Origin: Bog-473 sp963787485
GTDB lineage: Bacteria; Actinomycetota; Acidimicrobiia; Acidimicrobiales; RAAP-2
Direction: 5' to 3'
Assembly: GCA_963787485.1 (NCBI GenBank)
Contig: CAWBDF010000007.1
Location: forward strand, 372,001 to 436,000
DNA length: 64,000 bases
Part shown: positions 9,578 to 18,478 of the stretch, one piece after another
Position numbering within the stretch: position 1 is the stretch's first letter
How the letters are laid out: each line of letters starts with the position of its first letter
The notes under the pieces: model-generated
What the model saw: only the letters and a program-made list of their open reading frames with translations
Told to the model about the DNA's origin: nothing
Databases searched by the model: none
Made by a program: the position numbers and the translations under genes

Positions 9578-9606
9578 ACTGTAGGTGCCACGTGTGGGCT
9601 GGTCAA
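9578..9606 (-). promoter_or_regulatory. predicted housekeeping promoter of the amidohydrolase operon
   Basis: On the minus strand a -35 box TTGACC (9606-9601) is followed by a 17-base spacer and a -10 box TACAGT (9583-9578). The box spacing is ideal, and the start codon at 9528 lies about 50 bases downstream of the -10 box. It lies in the divergent gap between the operon and the TetR gene. Confidence 0.55.
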
Positions 9607-9608
9607 CG

Positions 9609-9624
9609 TCAACGTCCGCGTTGA
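9609..9624. promoter_or_regulatory. inverted repeat, candidate TetR operator
   Basis: TCAACG and CGTTGA form perfect 6-base arms around a 4-base centre. The repeat lies 2 bases upstream of the -35 box of the divergent operon promoter and about 35 bases before the TetR start. A second partial copy (GGTCAACG) overlaps the -35 box itself. This is where a divergently encoded TetR regulator commonly binds; binding is inferred. Confidence 0.45.
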
Positions 9625-9659
9625 TAATACCGGCCTCGCCGACCTGCGGCGGCCGAGCG

Positions 9660-10328
9660 GTGTCCGTGGCTGAGCGGTCTCGCCCGGCGCCGGCGTCGCA
9701 GATCGCCGTCCGCCGCCTGGAGCGGCGCAGCAAGGCCGACGAGCGCGAGAGCGCATCGGCCGCCCAGTGGGAGGCCATCCTCGACGCGGCCGCCCGGGTC
9801 TTCCACCAGGTCGGCTACCCGTCGGCGAACCTCGACGACATCGCCGCCGAAGTCGGACTCAACCGGTCGAGCATCTACTACTACGTCGGTAGCAAGGCTG
9901 AGCTGCTCTACGAGCTGGGATGGCGCACCATCAACGAGAGCCTCACCGCCCTGAACGAGATGTCCGAGTTCGGGCTCGGTCCCGTCGAGATGGTGCAGGC
10001 GCTCATCCGCCAGCAGATGGAGTTGCTGCAGAGCAGCTACCCGAGGCTCTTCGTGTTCCACAACGAGCGGCGCCAGCACATTGAGCCGGAGCTGAACCAG
10101 CTCATCGACGACGCGGCAGAAATGCGCATCTCGTTGATGGCCAGCGCCATCGAGGAGGGCGCCGCCGCGGGGGTGTTCCGACCACACCTCATCCCCCGCA
10201 CCACCGCTCGCCTCATCATCGGGATGTGCGCCGAGACCAGGTTCTGGTGGAAGCCTGACGGCCCGAAATCGTTGGTCGAGATCGGCGACGGAATCGCCCA
10301 GCTCGTCCTCTCCGGTCTGCGTACGTAA
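9660..10328 (+). CDS. TetR family transcriptional regulator (operon-divergent)
   Basis: This roughly 222-residue protein has an N-terminal helix-turn-helix: A-I-L-D-A-A-A-R-V-F, then S-A-N-L-D-D-I-A-A-E-V-G-L-N and S-S-I-Y-Y-Y-V-G-S-K-A-E-L-L. This is the standard TetR pattern. The ligand domain follows. The start is GTG 9660 or GTG 9666; the longer ORF from 9585 crosses the promoter region and is unlikely. It is divergent from the amidohydrolase operon and likely represses it, with an acyl-CoA or pathway intermediate as a plausible ligand. Confidence 0.85.
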   Translation: MSVAERSRPAPASQIAVRRLERRSKADERESASAAQWEAILDAAARVFHQVGYPSANLDDIAAEVGLNRSSIYYYVGSKAELLYELGWRTINESLTALNEMSEFGLGPVEMVQALIRQQMELLQSSYPRLFVFHNERRQHIEPELNQLIDDAAEMRISLMASAIEEGAAAGVFRPHLIPRTTARLIIGMCAETRFWWKPDGPKSLVEIGDGIAQLVLSGLRT

Positions 10329-10331
10329 CCT

Positions 10332-11132
10332 TCAGCCCTCCGGCCATGACTCGTAGGTGCCCAGCCCGGCGAGGGCCAAGCCGTATCCGAGGTCGTCGAG
10401 GACGAGCCGCTTGAGGTGCTGCGTCAGCGCGTCGCGCGAGTACCGCAGGATGACATCGGGCTGCCGGGCGAGTGTGCGCGCCAGCTCGTGGGCCCTGGTC
10501 ATGAGGGCGTCGGGTGGGAGCACTTCGTTCACCACCCCGAGGTCGAGTGCCTCCTGGGCCGAGATCCGCTGGGCCGTAAGCAGGAAGTAGCGACCACGGT
10601 TCAGCCCGAGGAGGAGCGGCCAAATGATCTGAGCGCCGTCACCGGGGACGACGCCGTACTTGAAGTGCGGCGCATCGGAGAAGTACGCGGTATCCGACGC
10701 GAGGACGATGTCGGACACGACGGCGAGCTCGGCGTGGACCGATGCCGGCCCGTTGATGGCGGCGACAACGGGCACGGGGAGCTCCAAAATGCGTTGCAGC
10801 AGGCGCTTGCCGTGTGAGTACAGCTTGTCCCACTTCGCCGGGTTCATGGCGCCCACCCACGAGTCGTCGATGTCAGCGATGAATCGGCCGGCGGTCCCGG
10901 TGAGGATGATCACACGGTTCCCCGGGTCACCGCCGATCTCGGTGAAGGCGTAGACCAGCTCGGTGTGGGCACTGTCACCCCAGACCAGCGGGCCGCCGTC
11001 GGTGTGCAGCCGCACCTCGAGTATCCCATCGGCGTCGCGCGAGAGGGCGAGGTGCTCGAAGCGGTCTGCGTAGGACTCAAACGAAGGAACCACCGGGTGC
11101 ACGTTAGAGAGCGTGGCCCGCCACGTCCACAT
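10332..11132 (-). CDS. crotonase-fold hydrolase resembling 6-oxocamphor hydrolase
   Basis: This 266-residue enoyl-CoA hydratase/isomerase-superfamily protein closely follows, as I recall it, the sequence of 6-oxocamphor hydrolase, a crotonase that cleaves cyclic beta-diketones by a retro-Claisen reaction without CoA. Shared stretches are L-V-W-x-x-x-A-H-x-E-L, S-D-I-V-L-A, x-P-H-F-x-x-G-V-V-P-G-D-G-A and N-R-G-R-Y-F-L-L-T. The histidine (about 156) and aspartate (about 165) matching the catalytic pair are present. The start could also be GTG at 11102. It converges on the TetR gene. An ordinary CoA hydratase is the alternative; the match was made from memory without an alignment search. Confidence 0.72.
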   Translation of the reverse strand: MWTWRATLSNVHPVVPSFESYADRFEHLALSRDADGILEVRLHTDGGPLVWGDSAHTELVYAFTEIGGDPGNRVIILTGTAGRFIADIDDSWVGAMNPAKWDKLYSHGKRLLQRILELPVPVVAAINGPASVHAELAVVSDIVLASDTAYFSDAPHFKYGVVPGDGAQIIWPLLLGLNRGRYFLLTAQRISAQEALDLGVVNEVLPPDALMTRAHELARTLARQPDVILRYSRDALTQHLKRLVLDDLGYGLALAGLGTYESWPEG

Positions 11133-11237
11133 CGACGGCTAGGTCGTCGTTCACCTGGCCCAACCGGTCTTCTCGACCGCAGATCCGATCGATGGCCTCG
11201 ATCCCGGGTCACCGAGCGGGTGGTACGTTCTCGCACC

Positions 11238-11312
11238 ATGGGAGTTCTGGGCCGAGGCGCGAGCGCCTACGGCGTGCTGATCGGGGAGCGCCGACCCGTC
11301 GCGTCCCCGTGA
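11238..11312 (+). CDS. 24-codon leader ORF overlapping the molybdenum hydroxylase start
   Basis: ATG 11238 opens a 24-codon frame whose stop overlaps the GTG start of the following gene (GTGA at 11309-11312). A TACGTT hexamer sits 8 bases before the ATG and could be a -10 box, with no clear -35. The downstream gene has no good ribosome site of its own, so coupling through this short ORF would solve its translation. No homology is recognised, and it may be chance. Confidence 0.3.
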   Translation: MGVLGRGASAYGVLIGERRPVASP

Positions 11313-13648
11313 GGTTCGTCGGAGCCCGCGTCCCTCGCGTCGAGGATCCTCGCCTGCTCACGGGTCGCGGCCGCTACGTCGACGACGTCCAGTTGCCGCG
11401 TATGCTCCACGCCGCCTTCGTACGCAGTCCGGTTGCGCACGCTCGTATCGTCGGCCTCCGCGTCGACGCCGCGCTCCGGTCGCCGGGCGTGGTCGACGTG
11501 CTGACGGGGGACGACGTCGTGGCGCTGAGCAAGCCGATCGCCGTCCCACTCGCCTCTGAACTGGGCCTGAACGTGTGCGCCTATCACGCCCTGACGACGG
11601 ACAAGGTGCGAACGGTCGGCGATCTCGTCGCCATGGTGGTCGCCGAGTCTCGCTACGAGGCCGAGGACGCGGCTGACTTGGTCGAGGTCGACTACGATCC
11701 ATTGCCGATCGTCGCCGACCAGCAGGCGGCGCTCGATCCTGCCAGTCCACCCTTGTTCGACGAGGTGGGCACGAACATCGTGTCGACGAGCTCGCACACG
11801 TTCGGCGACGTCGAAGGTGCTTTCGCCGCAGCCGATCGGATCGTCGACGTCACGTTTCGCCAGCACCGCGTGGCGAACTCCCCGATGGAGACTCGTGGTG
11901 GCATTGCCGACTACGACCCCTCATCCGGCGAGCTCACCTTCCACGCCTCGACGCAGTCGCCCCACGGTCTCCGGATGCAGCTCGCGACGACGCTCGATCT
12001 CCCGCTGGAGCGGCTGCGGGTGCTGGCCGGCGACGTCGGTGGGTCGTTCGGGTTGAAGGGCGGTGTCTATCGAGAGGACTTCTGCCTGGCGATCGCCAGC
12101 CGTCGCCTCGGGCGCCCCGTCAAGTGGATCGAGGACCGTCACGAGCACCTCGTCGCCTCGGGCCACGCGCGAGAGGAGACGGTGGCGGCAGAGGCGGCTG
12201 TGCTCGAAGACGGCACCGTGCTGGGCATCAAGATCCGGATGACGATGGACCAGGGCGCGTACCCGTGGGTGCCTTACCCGGCATCCATGTTCGCGGGGCT
12301 CGTCCGGGTTCTCCTCCCCGGCCCCTACCGGATCCGCGGGTACTCGTTCGATTTCACGGGGGTGGCCACCAACAAGTGCACCTACGTCGCCTATCGCGGC
12401 CCGTGGGAGGTGGAGACCTGGGTGCGGGAGCGTCTCCTCGACACGGTGGCCCATGAGCTCGCGCTCGATCCTGCCGACGTGCGCCGCGTCAACCTCCAGT
12501 TGGGTGAGGCCGACGATCGTCTCGTGACCGGCCCGAGCCTGGCCGACATCTCCTCACTCGAATCTCTGGAGCGCGCCCTCGAGTTGATCGACTACAAGAA
12601 CTTCCGTCGCGAGCAGGCGGCGGCCCGAACCGAGGGTCGCCACCTCGGGATCGGCTTCGCCATCTTCCTCGAGCCGTCACCCGGCCCCCCGGAGATGCGC
12701 TCCCGCCTGCTCGCGGGCGAACAGGCCCGGGTGCGCCTCGAAGCTGACGGGCACTTGTCGGTCTTCACCGCACAGGCACCACATGGCCAGGGCCACGAGA
12801 CGACATTAGCGCAGGTCGCCGCCGACGAGCTGGGTGTGCCGTTCCATCACGTGAAGGTCGTGCATGGCGACACGCGTGTCACGCCGGTCAGCATGATCGG
12901 CACCGGTGGGAGCCGCGCCGCGACTTGGGCGAGTGGTGCGGTGCTCACCTCGACACGTCGCCTCCGCGAGAAGATCCTCGCGCTCGCCGGCGAGCTGCTG
13001 GAGATCGATCCCGACGACCTCGAGATCACCGACGGCGTCATCGCTCCGCGGGGTGTGCCCCAGCGAGCCCTGCCGCTCGCCCAGCTTGCTCAGCGCGCGA
13101 TCCTCTCGCCCGGGACGCTCCCTGCCGGTGTGGATTGCGACCTCGAAACGAGCGAGACGTTTGTGGGCGACGGCATCACCGGCAGCGGCTGGTCGGGTGG
13201 CACGCACCTGTGCACCGTCGAGATCGACCTCGTCACCGGACAAGTCTCCATTCTGCGCTACCTCGTGGTCGAGGACTGCGGCCGCATCATCAACCCCGCG
13301 GTCGTCGACGGGCAGATCAGCGGCGGGGTCGCCCAGGGAATCGGGGCGGTGCTCTACGAGCACGCCGCGTACGACGCTGACGGAAACCCTCTTGCCAGCA
13401 CGTTCGTGGACTACCTGGTACCGACGGCGGCCGAGATCCCCCTGATTGAGATCGAGCACCTCGAGCGCGGATCCGACGGCGAGCTGAGCTTTCGCGGCGT
13501 CGGTGAAGGCGGAGCCATCGTCGCGCCCGCGACGTTGACGAACGCCATCGAAGATGCGCTCCTCCCGTTCGGGGCACGGGTGCACGAGCAGTACCTCCCG
13601 CCCTCGAAGGTGCTCGAGCTCGCCGGGATGCTGCCCGGGAAAGCCTGA
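11309..13648 (+). CDS. xanthine dehydrogenase-family molybdopterin-binding large subunit
   Basis: This 779-residue protein has the CoxL/xanthine-dehydrogenase large-subunit layout: the N-terminal a/b-hammerhead (G-A-R-V-P-R-V-E-D-P-R-L-L-T-G), G-D-V-G-G-S-F-G at about 241-248, A-Y-R-G at 361-364 and the base-catalytic glutamate in G-V-G-E-G-G at about 733. True CO dehydrogenase has A-Y-x-C-S-F-R at the third site; here it is A-Y-R-G-P-W, so it is a general molybdenum hydroxylase, not CODH. The 2Fe-2S small and FAD medium subunits normally encoded beside it are absent here. GTG 11309 starts just before the conserved R-F-V-G-A-R-V. Confidence 0.85.
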   Translation: MRFVGARVPRVEDPRLLTGRGRYVDDVQLPRMLHAAFVRSPVAHARIVGLRVDAALRSPGVVDVLTGDDVVALSKPIAVPLASELGLNVCAYHALTTDKVRTVGDLVAMVVAESRYEAEDAADLVEVDYDPLPIVADQQAALDPASPPLFDEVGTNIVSTSSHTFGDVEGAFAAADRIVDVTFRQHRVANSPMETRGGIADYDPSSGELTFHASTQSPHGLRMQLATTLDLPLERLRVLAGDVGGSFGLKGGVYREDFCLAIASRRLGRPVKWIEDRHEHLVASGHAREETVAAEAAVLEDGTVLGIKIRMTMDQGAYPWVPYPASMFAGLVRVLLPGPYRIRGYSFDFTGVATNKCTYVAYRGPWEVETWVRERLLDTVAHELALDPADVRRVNLQLGEADDRLVTGPSLADISSLESLERALELIDYKNFRREQAAARTEGRHLGIGFAIFLEPSPGPPEMRSRLLAGEQARVRLEADGHLSVFTAQAPHGQGHETTLAQVAADELGVPFHHVKVVHGDTRVTPVSMIGTGGSRAATWASGAVLTSTRRLREKILALAGELLEIDPDDLEITDGVIAPRGVPQRALPLAQLAQRAILSPGTLPAGVDCDLETSETFVGDGITGSGWSGGTHLCTVEIDLVTGQVSILRYLVVEDCGRIINPAVVDGQISGGVAQGIGAVLYEHAAYDADGNPLASTFVDYLVPTAAEIPLIEIEHLERGSDGELSFRGVGEGGAIVAPATLTNAIEDALLPFGARVHEQYLPPSKVLELAGMLPGKA

Positions 13649-13774
13649 TCGCGTGGACGGCCAGCGTGACTTCGGCGCTCGCCCCACCGCCCCCCTTGCG
13701 CCGAGGCGCCCGGTGCCCGACGATGGTCGAGAACGGTGGACCAGACCACTCCTACCCTGGAAAGGCGGACGCTG

Positions 13775-15480
13775 ATGTTGGATCTCGTACTTCGCGGTGG
13801 GCAGGTCGTCGACGGCACGGGGGCGCCCCGTCAAGAGGCGGACGTCGGTGTCCTTGACGGGCGGATCGTGTGCGTCGGCGAGGTCGACGACCTGGCGCGG
13901 AGAACGCTCGATCTCGACGGTGCCGTGCTGGCGCCCGGCTTCGTCGACGTGCACACCCACTACGACGTGCAGGTGTTCTGGGATCCCGCGCTCACCCCTT
14001 CGAGCCTGCATGGCGTGACGACGGTCATCGGCGGGAACTGCGGATTCAGCATCGCTCCGCTGAGCCCGGACTCAGCGGGCTATTTCCAGCGGATGCTGGC
14101 GCGGGTCGAAGGGATGCCGCTGGAAGCACTCGAAGCTGCCGTCGACTGGAACTGGGCGACGATGTCCGACTACCTGGGTCGCCTGGTCGACAACGTCGGG
14201 CTGAACGTCGGCTTCATGGTCGGGCACTCGGCCATCCGCCGAGCCGTGATGGGCGGGGCCGCTTCTGAACGGGAAGCGACTGCCACCGAGTTGGACGCCA
14301 TGCGGGCGGTGCTCCGCACGAGCCTCGCCGCCGGAGGGCTCGGGTTCTCGTCGAGCATCGCCGAGAGCCACAACGACGCCGACGGCGAGCCGGTGCCCTC
14401 CCGCCACGCCTCGCACGATGAGCTTGTGGAGCTCGCCGCCGTCTGCCGAGAGTTCCCGGGAACGTCCCTCGAGATGGTTCCCCTCGCCAACCCACACCCG
14501 TTCCCCGAGGCGACCAAGCGGCTCATGATCGACATGTCCCGGCGGGCAGGCCGCGCGCTGAATTGGAACATCGTCCACGCCCGCGCGAAGAACGAGTCCG
14601 AGATGGAGGCGAAGCTGGCGGTGTCGGACGAGGCCCGGGTCGCCGGCGCCAAGGTGATCGGTCTCCTCATGCCCATCCCCATCGGCCTGCGACTCAACTT
14701 TTCCAGCGGCTTCGTGCTCGACATGCTGCCGGGCTGGGACAAGCTCATGGCGTTGCCCGCACGCGAGAAGCTGACGGTGTTGTCCAACCCGACTGAACGC
14801 GCCCGCATGCGAGACCTGGCGGCCACTGTGCGGTCCCCGTATGCGTTCTGGGAGCGCTACTTGATGTACGACTGCTTCACCCCCGAGACGAAGCGATACG
14901 AAGGTCGGACGGTCGCCGAGATCGCGGCGACGAGCGGAAGGACCCGTTCGACGCGCTGCTCGACGTCGTCGTCACCGACGACCTGCGCACCAGCTTCGGG
15001 TTCGACGCCGCTGAACCCACCGCGGATGACCGCGAGCTCCTCCGGCGCAAGCTCCGCGACCCGCGTGTCGTCGTTGGTGCATCGGATGCGGGAGCTCACC
15101 TCGACATGATCGACACCTTCAGCTACACCACGTACCTGCACGAGTACGCCGTGCGGGAGCACCAGCTGCTCACGACCGAGGAGGCTGTCCACCTCACGAC
15201 GCAGGCGCCGGCCGAGCTCGTCGGCCTACGCGATCGCGGCTTGGTACGCGAGGGCTGTTGCGCCGACCTGGTCGTCTTCCACGAGGACACAATCGGTCGT
15301 GGTGAGCTCCACACGCGGGCTGATCTTCCCAGCGGTGCCCGCCGCCTGTTCGCCGGGAGCACCGGTATCGACCACGTGTTCGTGAACGGCGAGCTCGTCG
15401 TCGATCAGGGGAAGATCACCGACGCCCGGCCGGGCGCCGTGCTGCGGTCCGGACGCGACACGGCAACGCCCGCGCTCTGA
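13775..15480 (+). CDS. N-acyl-D-amino-acid deacylase family amidohydrolase (copy 3), frameshifted
   Basis: This is the third D-aminoacylase-family gene, 568 residues when one base is restored. The H-x-H is at 60-62, the cysteine ligand at about 89, and the late A-S-D-A-G-A-H-L-D lies in the second frame. The frames join after A-A-T-S-G: the sequence reads GGAAGG at 14936-14941 where GGAAAGG would continue K-D-P-F-D-A-L-L-D. It is most like copy 1 (same M-L-D-L start and G-x-x-N-C-G-F-S context). It lies 126 bases after the molybdenum hydroxylase on the same strand, probably in one transcript. A single-base sequencing deletion is the simplest explanation. Confidence 0.8.
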
Positions 15481-15490
15481 CGCCGGATTC

Positions 15491-16759
15491 CTAGCTTCCC
15501 GCAGCGAACGCGGTCAGCCACCGGTAGTTGGGGTCGTCGGGCACCTCGCCGGGAGCGAGCGGAGTGGCGATCTCCTCGACGGTTGGGCCGATCTCATCGG
15601 CGAGCGCCTGGAGCAGGTCGAGGTCGACGTCGTAGGCGCGCGCCGCGTTCAACGAGGTGAGCTGACGTACCTCGGCTTCAGGCACGTCCCACAGACATGC
15701 CCGGAGAGTCTCCAAGGTGTAGGGCGCCGTACCCTCGTGGTGCGGAAAGTCGTTGCCCCAGAGAATCCGGTCCATCCCGATCTCCTCGCGCTTGGCCGCC
15801 TCGCTACTCGAGAGGATGGTGCTCACGAAACAGTTCCGCCGGAAGTACTCGCTGGGCAGCATCGAGAGCCTGTCGATGGCCTCCGCGGCGAACATCGCAT
15901 TGATACTCCCATCGTTGCGTGCGCCGGTGGCCAACCGATCCAATGAATTCAGCTCGTGGATCACCCAGGCGGAACCGCCCACCTCGGTGAGCACGAAGCG
16001 CAGTGCCGGGTGGCGCTCGAACACGCCGGCCAGGATCAGCTGGAAGAGCGCCCGGCGCCCGAAGTAGTACGACTCATGCACGCCCACCGCGCGGGCCGCG
16101 GGGCGCGACGCCTCGCCCCCTTCGTCGGACGACGGCGCGTTGGCATGGCGATGCACCGGCATCTCGAGCTCAGCGCAGATCGTCCACAGCGGGTCGAGAT
16201 CTGCGTAGTACAGATTGGTGATACCGAGGTGATGGTCGGGCGGAAGCAGCACCCCTTTCAAACCGGCGTCCTTCGCCCAGCGCACCTCTTGGATGGCGGC
16301 GTCGAGATCGTCGAGAAACAGCTGTACGAGCCCGAGGCGACGGCCCGGCGCCTCGTCACAGAAGTCGCGCAGCCAACGATTGTGCGCCTGCAGACCGGCC
16401 CAGCGACGGTCGTACTCGTCGCGACTCCGCGGCCCCGGTGCGGTGAGTGCGCCACTCGGGTAGAAGGGCTGCGCGGTGTTGGGGAACAGCACCTCGGCGA
16501 CCACCCCCTGCGTTTCGAGCATCTCTCGACGCCTCGCACTGTCCCAGCTGATGGGCGACAGGAACGAGGCGACCCCGACTTTGTAGTCGGAGTCGGGATC
16601 GACCTGGCCCCACGCATCCTCGAAGGACGACGCCCACGCGTCGAACTCGTCGTGCCAGCGCCGCTCGAGATAAGGCTTGTAGTCCCAGAGGTCGGCGCCG
16701 GCATGGCAGTCAGTCGAGATCAGGACGTAGGGCTTCCCTGACGACGCGTTACCTCTCAT
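15491..16759 (-). CDS. amidohydrolase family protein (amidohydrolase_2)
   Basis: This 422-residue TIM-barrel protein opens with L-I-S-T-D-C-H-A-G-A-D and carries the late W-G-N-D-F-P-H-H-E-G-T-A-P motif, placing it in amidohydrolase_2. A central P-V-H-R-H-A-N segment supplies further metal-ligand histidines. ATG 16759 has a G-rich site upstream. It ends 10 bases from the convergent copy-3 deacylase. The following minus-strand gene is another amidohydrolase, 70 bases upstream. Metal-dependent decarboxylase or hydrolase is the family expectation; the substrate is unknown. Confidence 0.83.
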   Translation of the reverse strand: MRGNASSGKPYVLISTDCHAGADLWDYKPYLERRWHDEFDAWASSFEDAWGQVDPDSDYKVGVASFLSPISWDSARRREMLETQGVVAEVLFPNTAQPFYPSGALTAPGPRSRDEYDRRWAGLQAHNRWLRDFCDEAPGRRLGLVQLFLDDLDAAIQEVRWAKDAGLKGVLLPPDHHLGITNLYYADLDPLWTICAELEMPVHRHANAPSSDEGGEASRPAARAVGVHESYYFGRRALFQLILAGVFERHPALRFVLTEVGGSAWVIHELNSLDRLATGARNDGSINAMFAAEAIDRLSMLPSEYFRRNCFVSTILSSSEAAKREEIGMDRILWGNDFPHHEGTAPYTLETLRACLWDVPEAEVRQLTSLNAARAYDVDLDLLQALADEIGPTVEEIATPLAPGEVPDDPNYRWLTAFAAGS

Positions 16760-16808
16760 GACGCACCCCCGGAAGAAAATCGCTCCGGTTGATCATAGCG
16801 GCGGCGGT

Positions 16809-16820
16809 CGGGTATACCCG
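16809..16820. repeat. 12-base perfect palindrome
   Basis: CGGGTATACCCG is a perfect 12-base palindrome. It lies in the 70-base gap between two minus-strand amidohydrolase genes, about 50 bases upstream of the start at 16759. It could be an operator, but a chance palindrome in GC-rich DNA is possible. Confidence 0.25.
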
Positions 16821-16829
16821 GGTCCGAAG

Positions 16830-18230
16830 TCACCCGAGCGAGACGGGCACCAGGCCGTGACGACCGTACTCGGCGAGTACCGCCTCGCTCCACGCCAGAT
16901 CGCCAGTGCGCTTGGCGTTCAGCGCGGTGACATCGAGCCCGTAGACGCGGGCTGCGTTCTCGCAGAGGATCTTGCGCCGTGCCCCGGCGGTGAGCTTCGG
17001 ATAGCCGTTTTGCTCGCACATGCTGTCGGGGATCTGGAACGCCCTGAACGCGTCGACCGCCGGTTGGGTGGGGCCGTACCAGACCGCGTCGGAGCCCCAG
17101 ATGATGTTGTCCTCGCCAAAGTAGAGCAGGAGCTTTCCGAGGACGTGCGCGGCCTCCTCCGGCCTACTCAACAGGTTGAACCAGGTGGTGCCGAGCTCGG
17201 GGTACACGTTGTCGCCGGGGCCGAGACCATGGTCGAGCGCGCTGCGGATCAGCGTGTCAATGCCGAGGGTCTCGCCCTCCGCGACGTACGGCCCTTCGGG
17301 CATCCCAGGCTCGTAGCCCGAGTGGTAGACGACGAACGTGATGTCGGGGAAGGCGCGGGCGGCAGGACCGATGTCGTCGGGCGAGCTGGAGTCGACCACC
17401 CCGCTCACACCCTTGTGCGCGCAGACCAGGGGCACTCCGCCCGCTCGTGCCTCTTCGAGGAAGGGCAAACCGCTCGCCTCGTCATCGAGGCGCCATCCCG
17501 TCCCGGGGAGGTACGCACTGTGGTCGTCGTTCATCGCTCCGAGCGTGTACACCTTCCAACCGACCGGACGGTAGGCCTCCGCCCACGTGGCCATGTGCTC
17601 GATCTCGCCGAGGTTCGGTCGCACCACAGTGTGGTTGAGCAGGCGGCCGGTGCCGCCCATGCGGTCGAACAGCTCGCGCATGCCGGCCAGCTCGTCGTTG
17701 CGCAGCATCATGTCGCCTTGCCTGTTGCCGGGTGCAGCGCTGATCACCGCCACCGCGGTCTCGCTCTCGACGAAGACACAACGCATGTACTCGGCCAGCG
17801 AATAGCCGACGACGCCATCGAGACCCGTCCACCACTCGGGCGCAAAGTAGCGGTAGAGGGACAACAGCCGCTTCTGGAACCGCTGCAGACTCGGGCGGTC
17901 GGCAGTCCAGTGCGTCTGCACGTCGACGACCGGCCCGTCGGCAGCGAAGGCGGCCTCTGCCGCGACCTCGTCGAGCGTCGCATCAGGTGACACCTCGTAG
18001 TACGTGGCGCCGGCCGCTTCGTTCAACGAGACGAGCCCGGCAGCGGTGCCGCGTCGGCTCGCGGTGTACGCGGCGATCGGCACGCCGGTGCGTTCAGCAG
18101 CCGCGGGGCCATGGTCCATGAAGAGCGCCGTCGCTCGTCGTTGGACGGCGCTTCGTTCCGGCGGCCAGTACTCGTCGGTTGACAGCGGATGGAGCAGTGA
18201 CGGGACGGACAGGTCGATGATGTTCCTCAT
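16830..18230 (-). CDS. amidohydrolase family protein, divergent lineage
   Basis: This 466-residue protein differs from the other amidohydrolases here. Its first metal motif is embedded deeper, as V-D-V-Q-T-H-W, after an approximately 95-residue N-terminal extension. The late motif is W-G-S-D-A-V-W-Y-G instead of the D-(Y/F)-P-H form. V-C-A-H-K-G-V-S-G and Y-H-S-G-Y provide other histidines. The C-terminal half (N-G-Y-P-K-L-T-A-G-A-R-R-K-I-L-C-E-N-A-A-R-V-Y) is typical of amidohydrolase_2 ends. ATG 18230 has GGGGAGG upstream. It is divergent from the next amidohydrolase, sharing a 248-base gap. Function is inferred only at family level. Confidence 0.78.
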   Translation of the reverse strand: MRNIIDLSVPSLLHPLSTDEYWPPERSAVQRRATALFMDHGPAAAERTGVPIAAYTASRRGTAAGLVSLNEAAGATYYEVSPDATLDEVAAEAAFAADGPVVDVQTHWTADRPSLQRFQKRLLSLYRYFAPEWWTGLDGVVGYSLAEYMRCVFVESETAVAVISAAPGNRQGDMMLRNDELAGMRELFDRMGGTGRLLNHTVVRPNLGEIEHMATWAEAYRPVGWKVYTLGAMNDDHSAYLPGTGWRLDDEASGLPFLEEARAGGVPLVCAHKGVSGVVDSSSPDDIGPAARAFPDITFVVYHSGYEPGMPEGPYVAEGETLGIDTLIRSALDHGLGPGDNVYPELGTTWFNLLSRPEEAAHVLGKLLLYFGEDNIIWGSDAVWYGPTQPAVDAFRAFQIPDSMCEQNGYPKLTAGARRKILCENAARVYGLDVTALNAKRTGDLAWSEAVLAEYGRHGLVPVSLG

Positions 18231-18478
18231 GAGCCTCCCCTACCCCCACGGCTCGAACGGGAACGAGCGCCGGGCAGCATCGTAGTTCGCGTGCGGCGCT
18301 CTGGGCTGAGCACGGAGCTGACGTTCAGGGCTCAAAAGAACACGCTGGTCAGGCCGCTATGCCCTCATGGAAGGGCACCTCGGCTCCACCCGCAGGGGGT
18401 CCGTTAGCGTGCGCGGGAGTGAGCTGCGAGACTTGCGGAGCCCGGTGGGCACCCGTCTTCGAACTGCAAGGGGGATTC

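Noticed and set aside
11309..13648. Carbon monoxide dehydrogenase large subunit
   Set aside because: The A-Y-x-C-S-F-R motif is absent (A-Y-R-G-P-W instead) and no CoxM or CoxS gene is adjacent.
12806..14011. 401-codon minus-strand ORF across the molybdenum hydroxylase and third deacylase
   Set aside because: It crosses two real genes and an intergenic gap in antisense, and shows no family motif.
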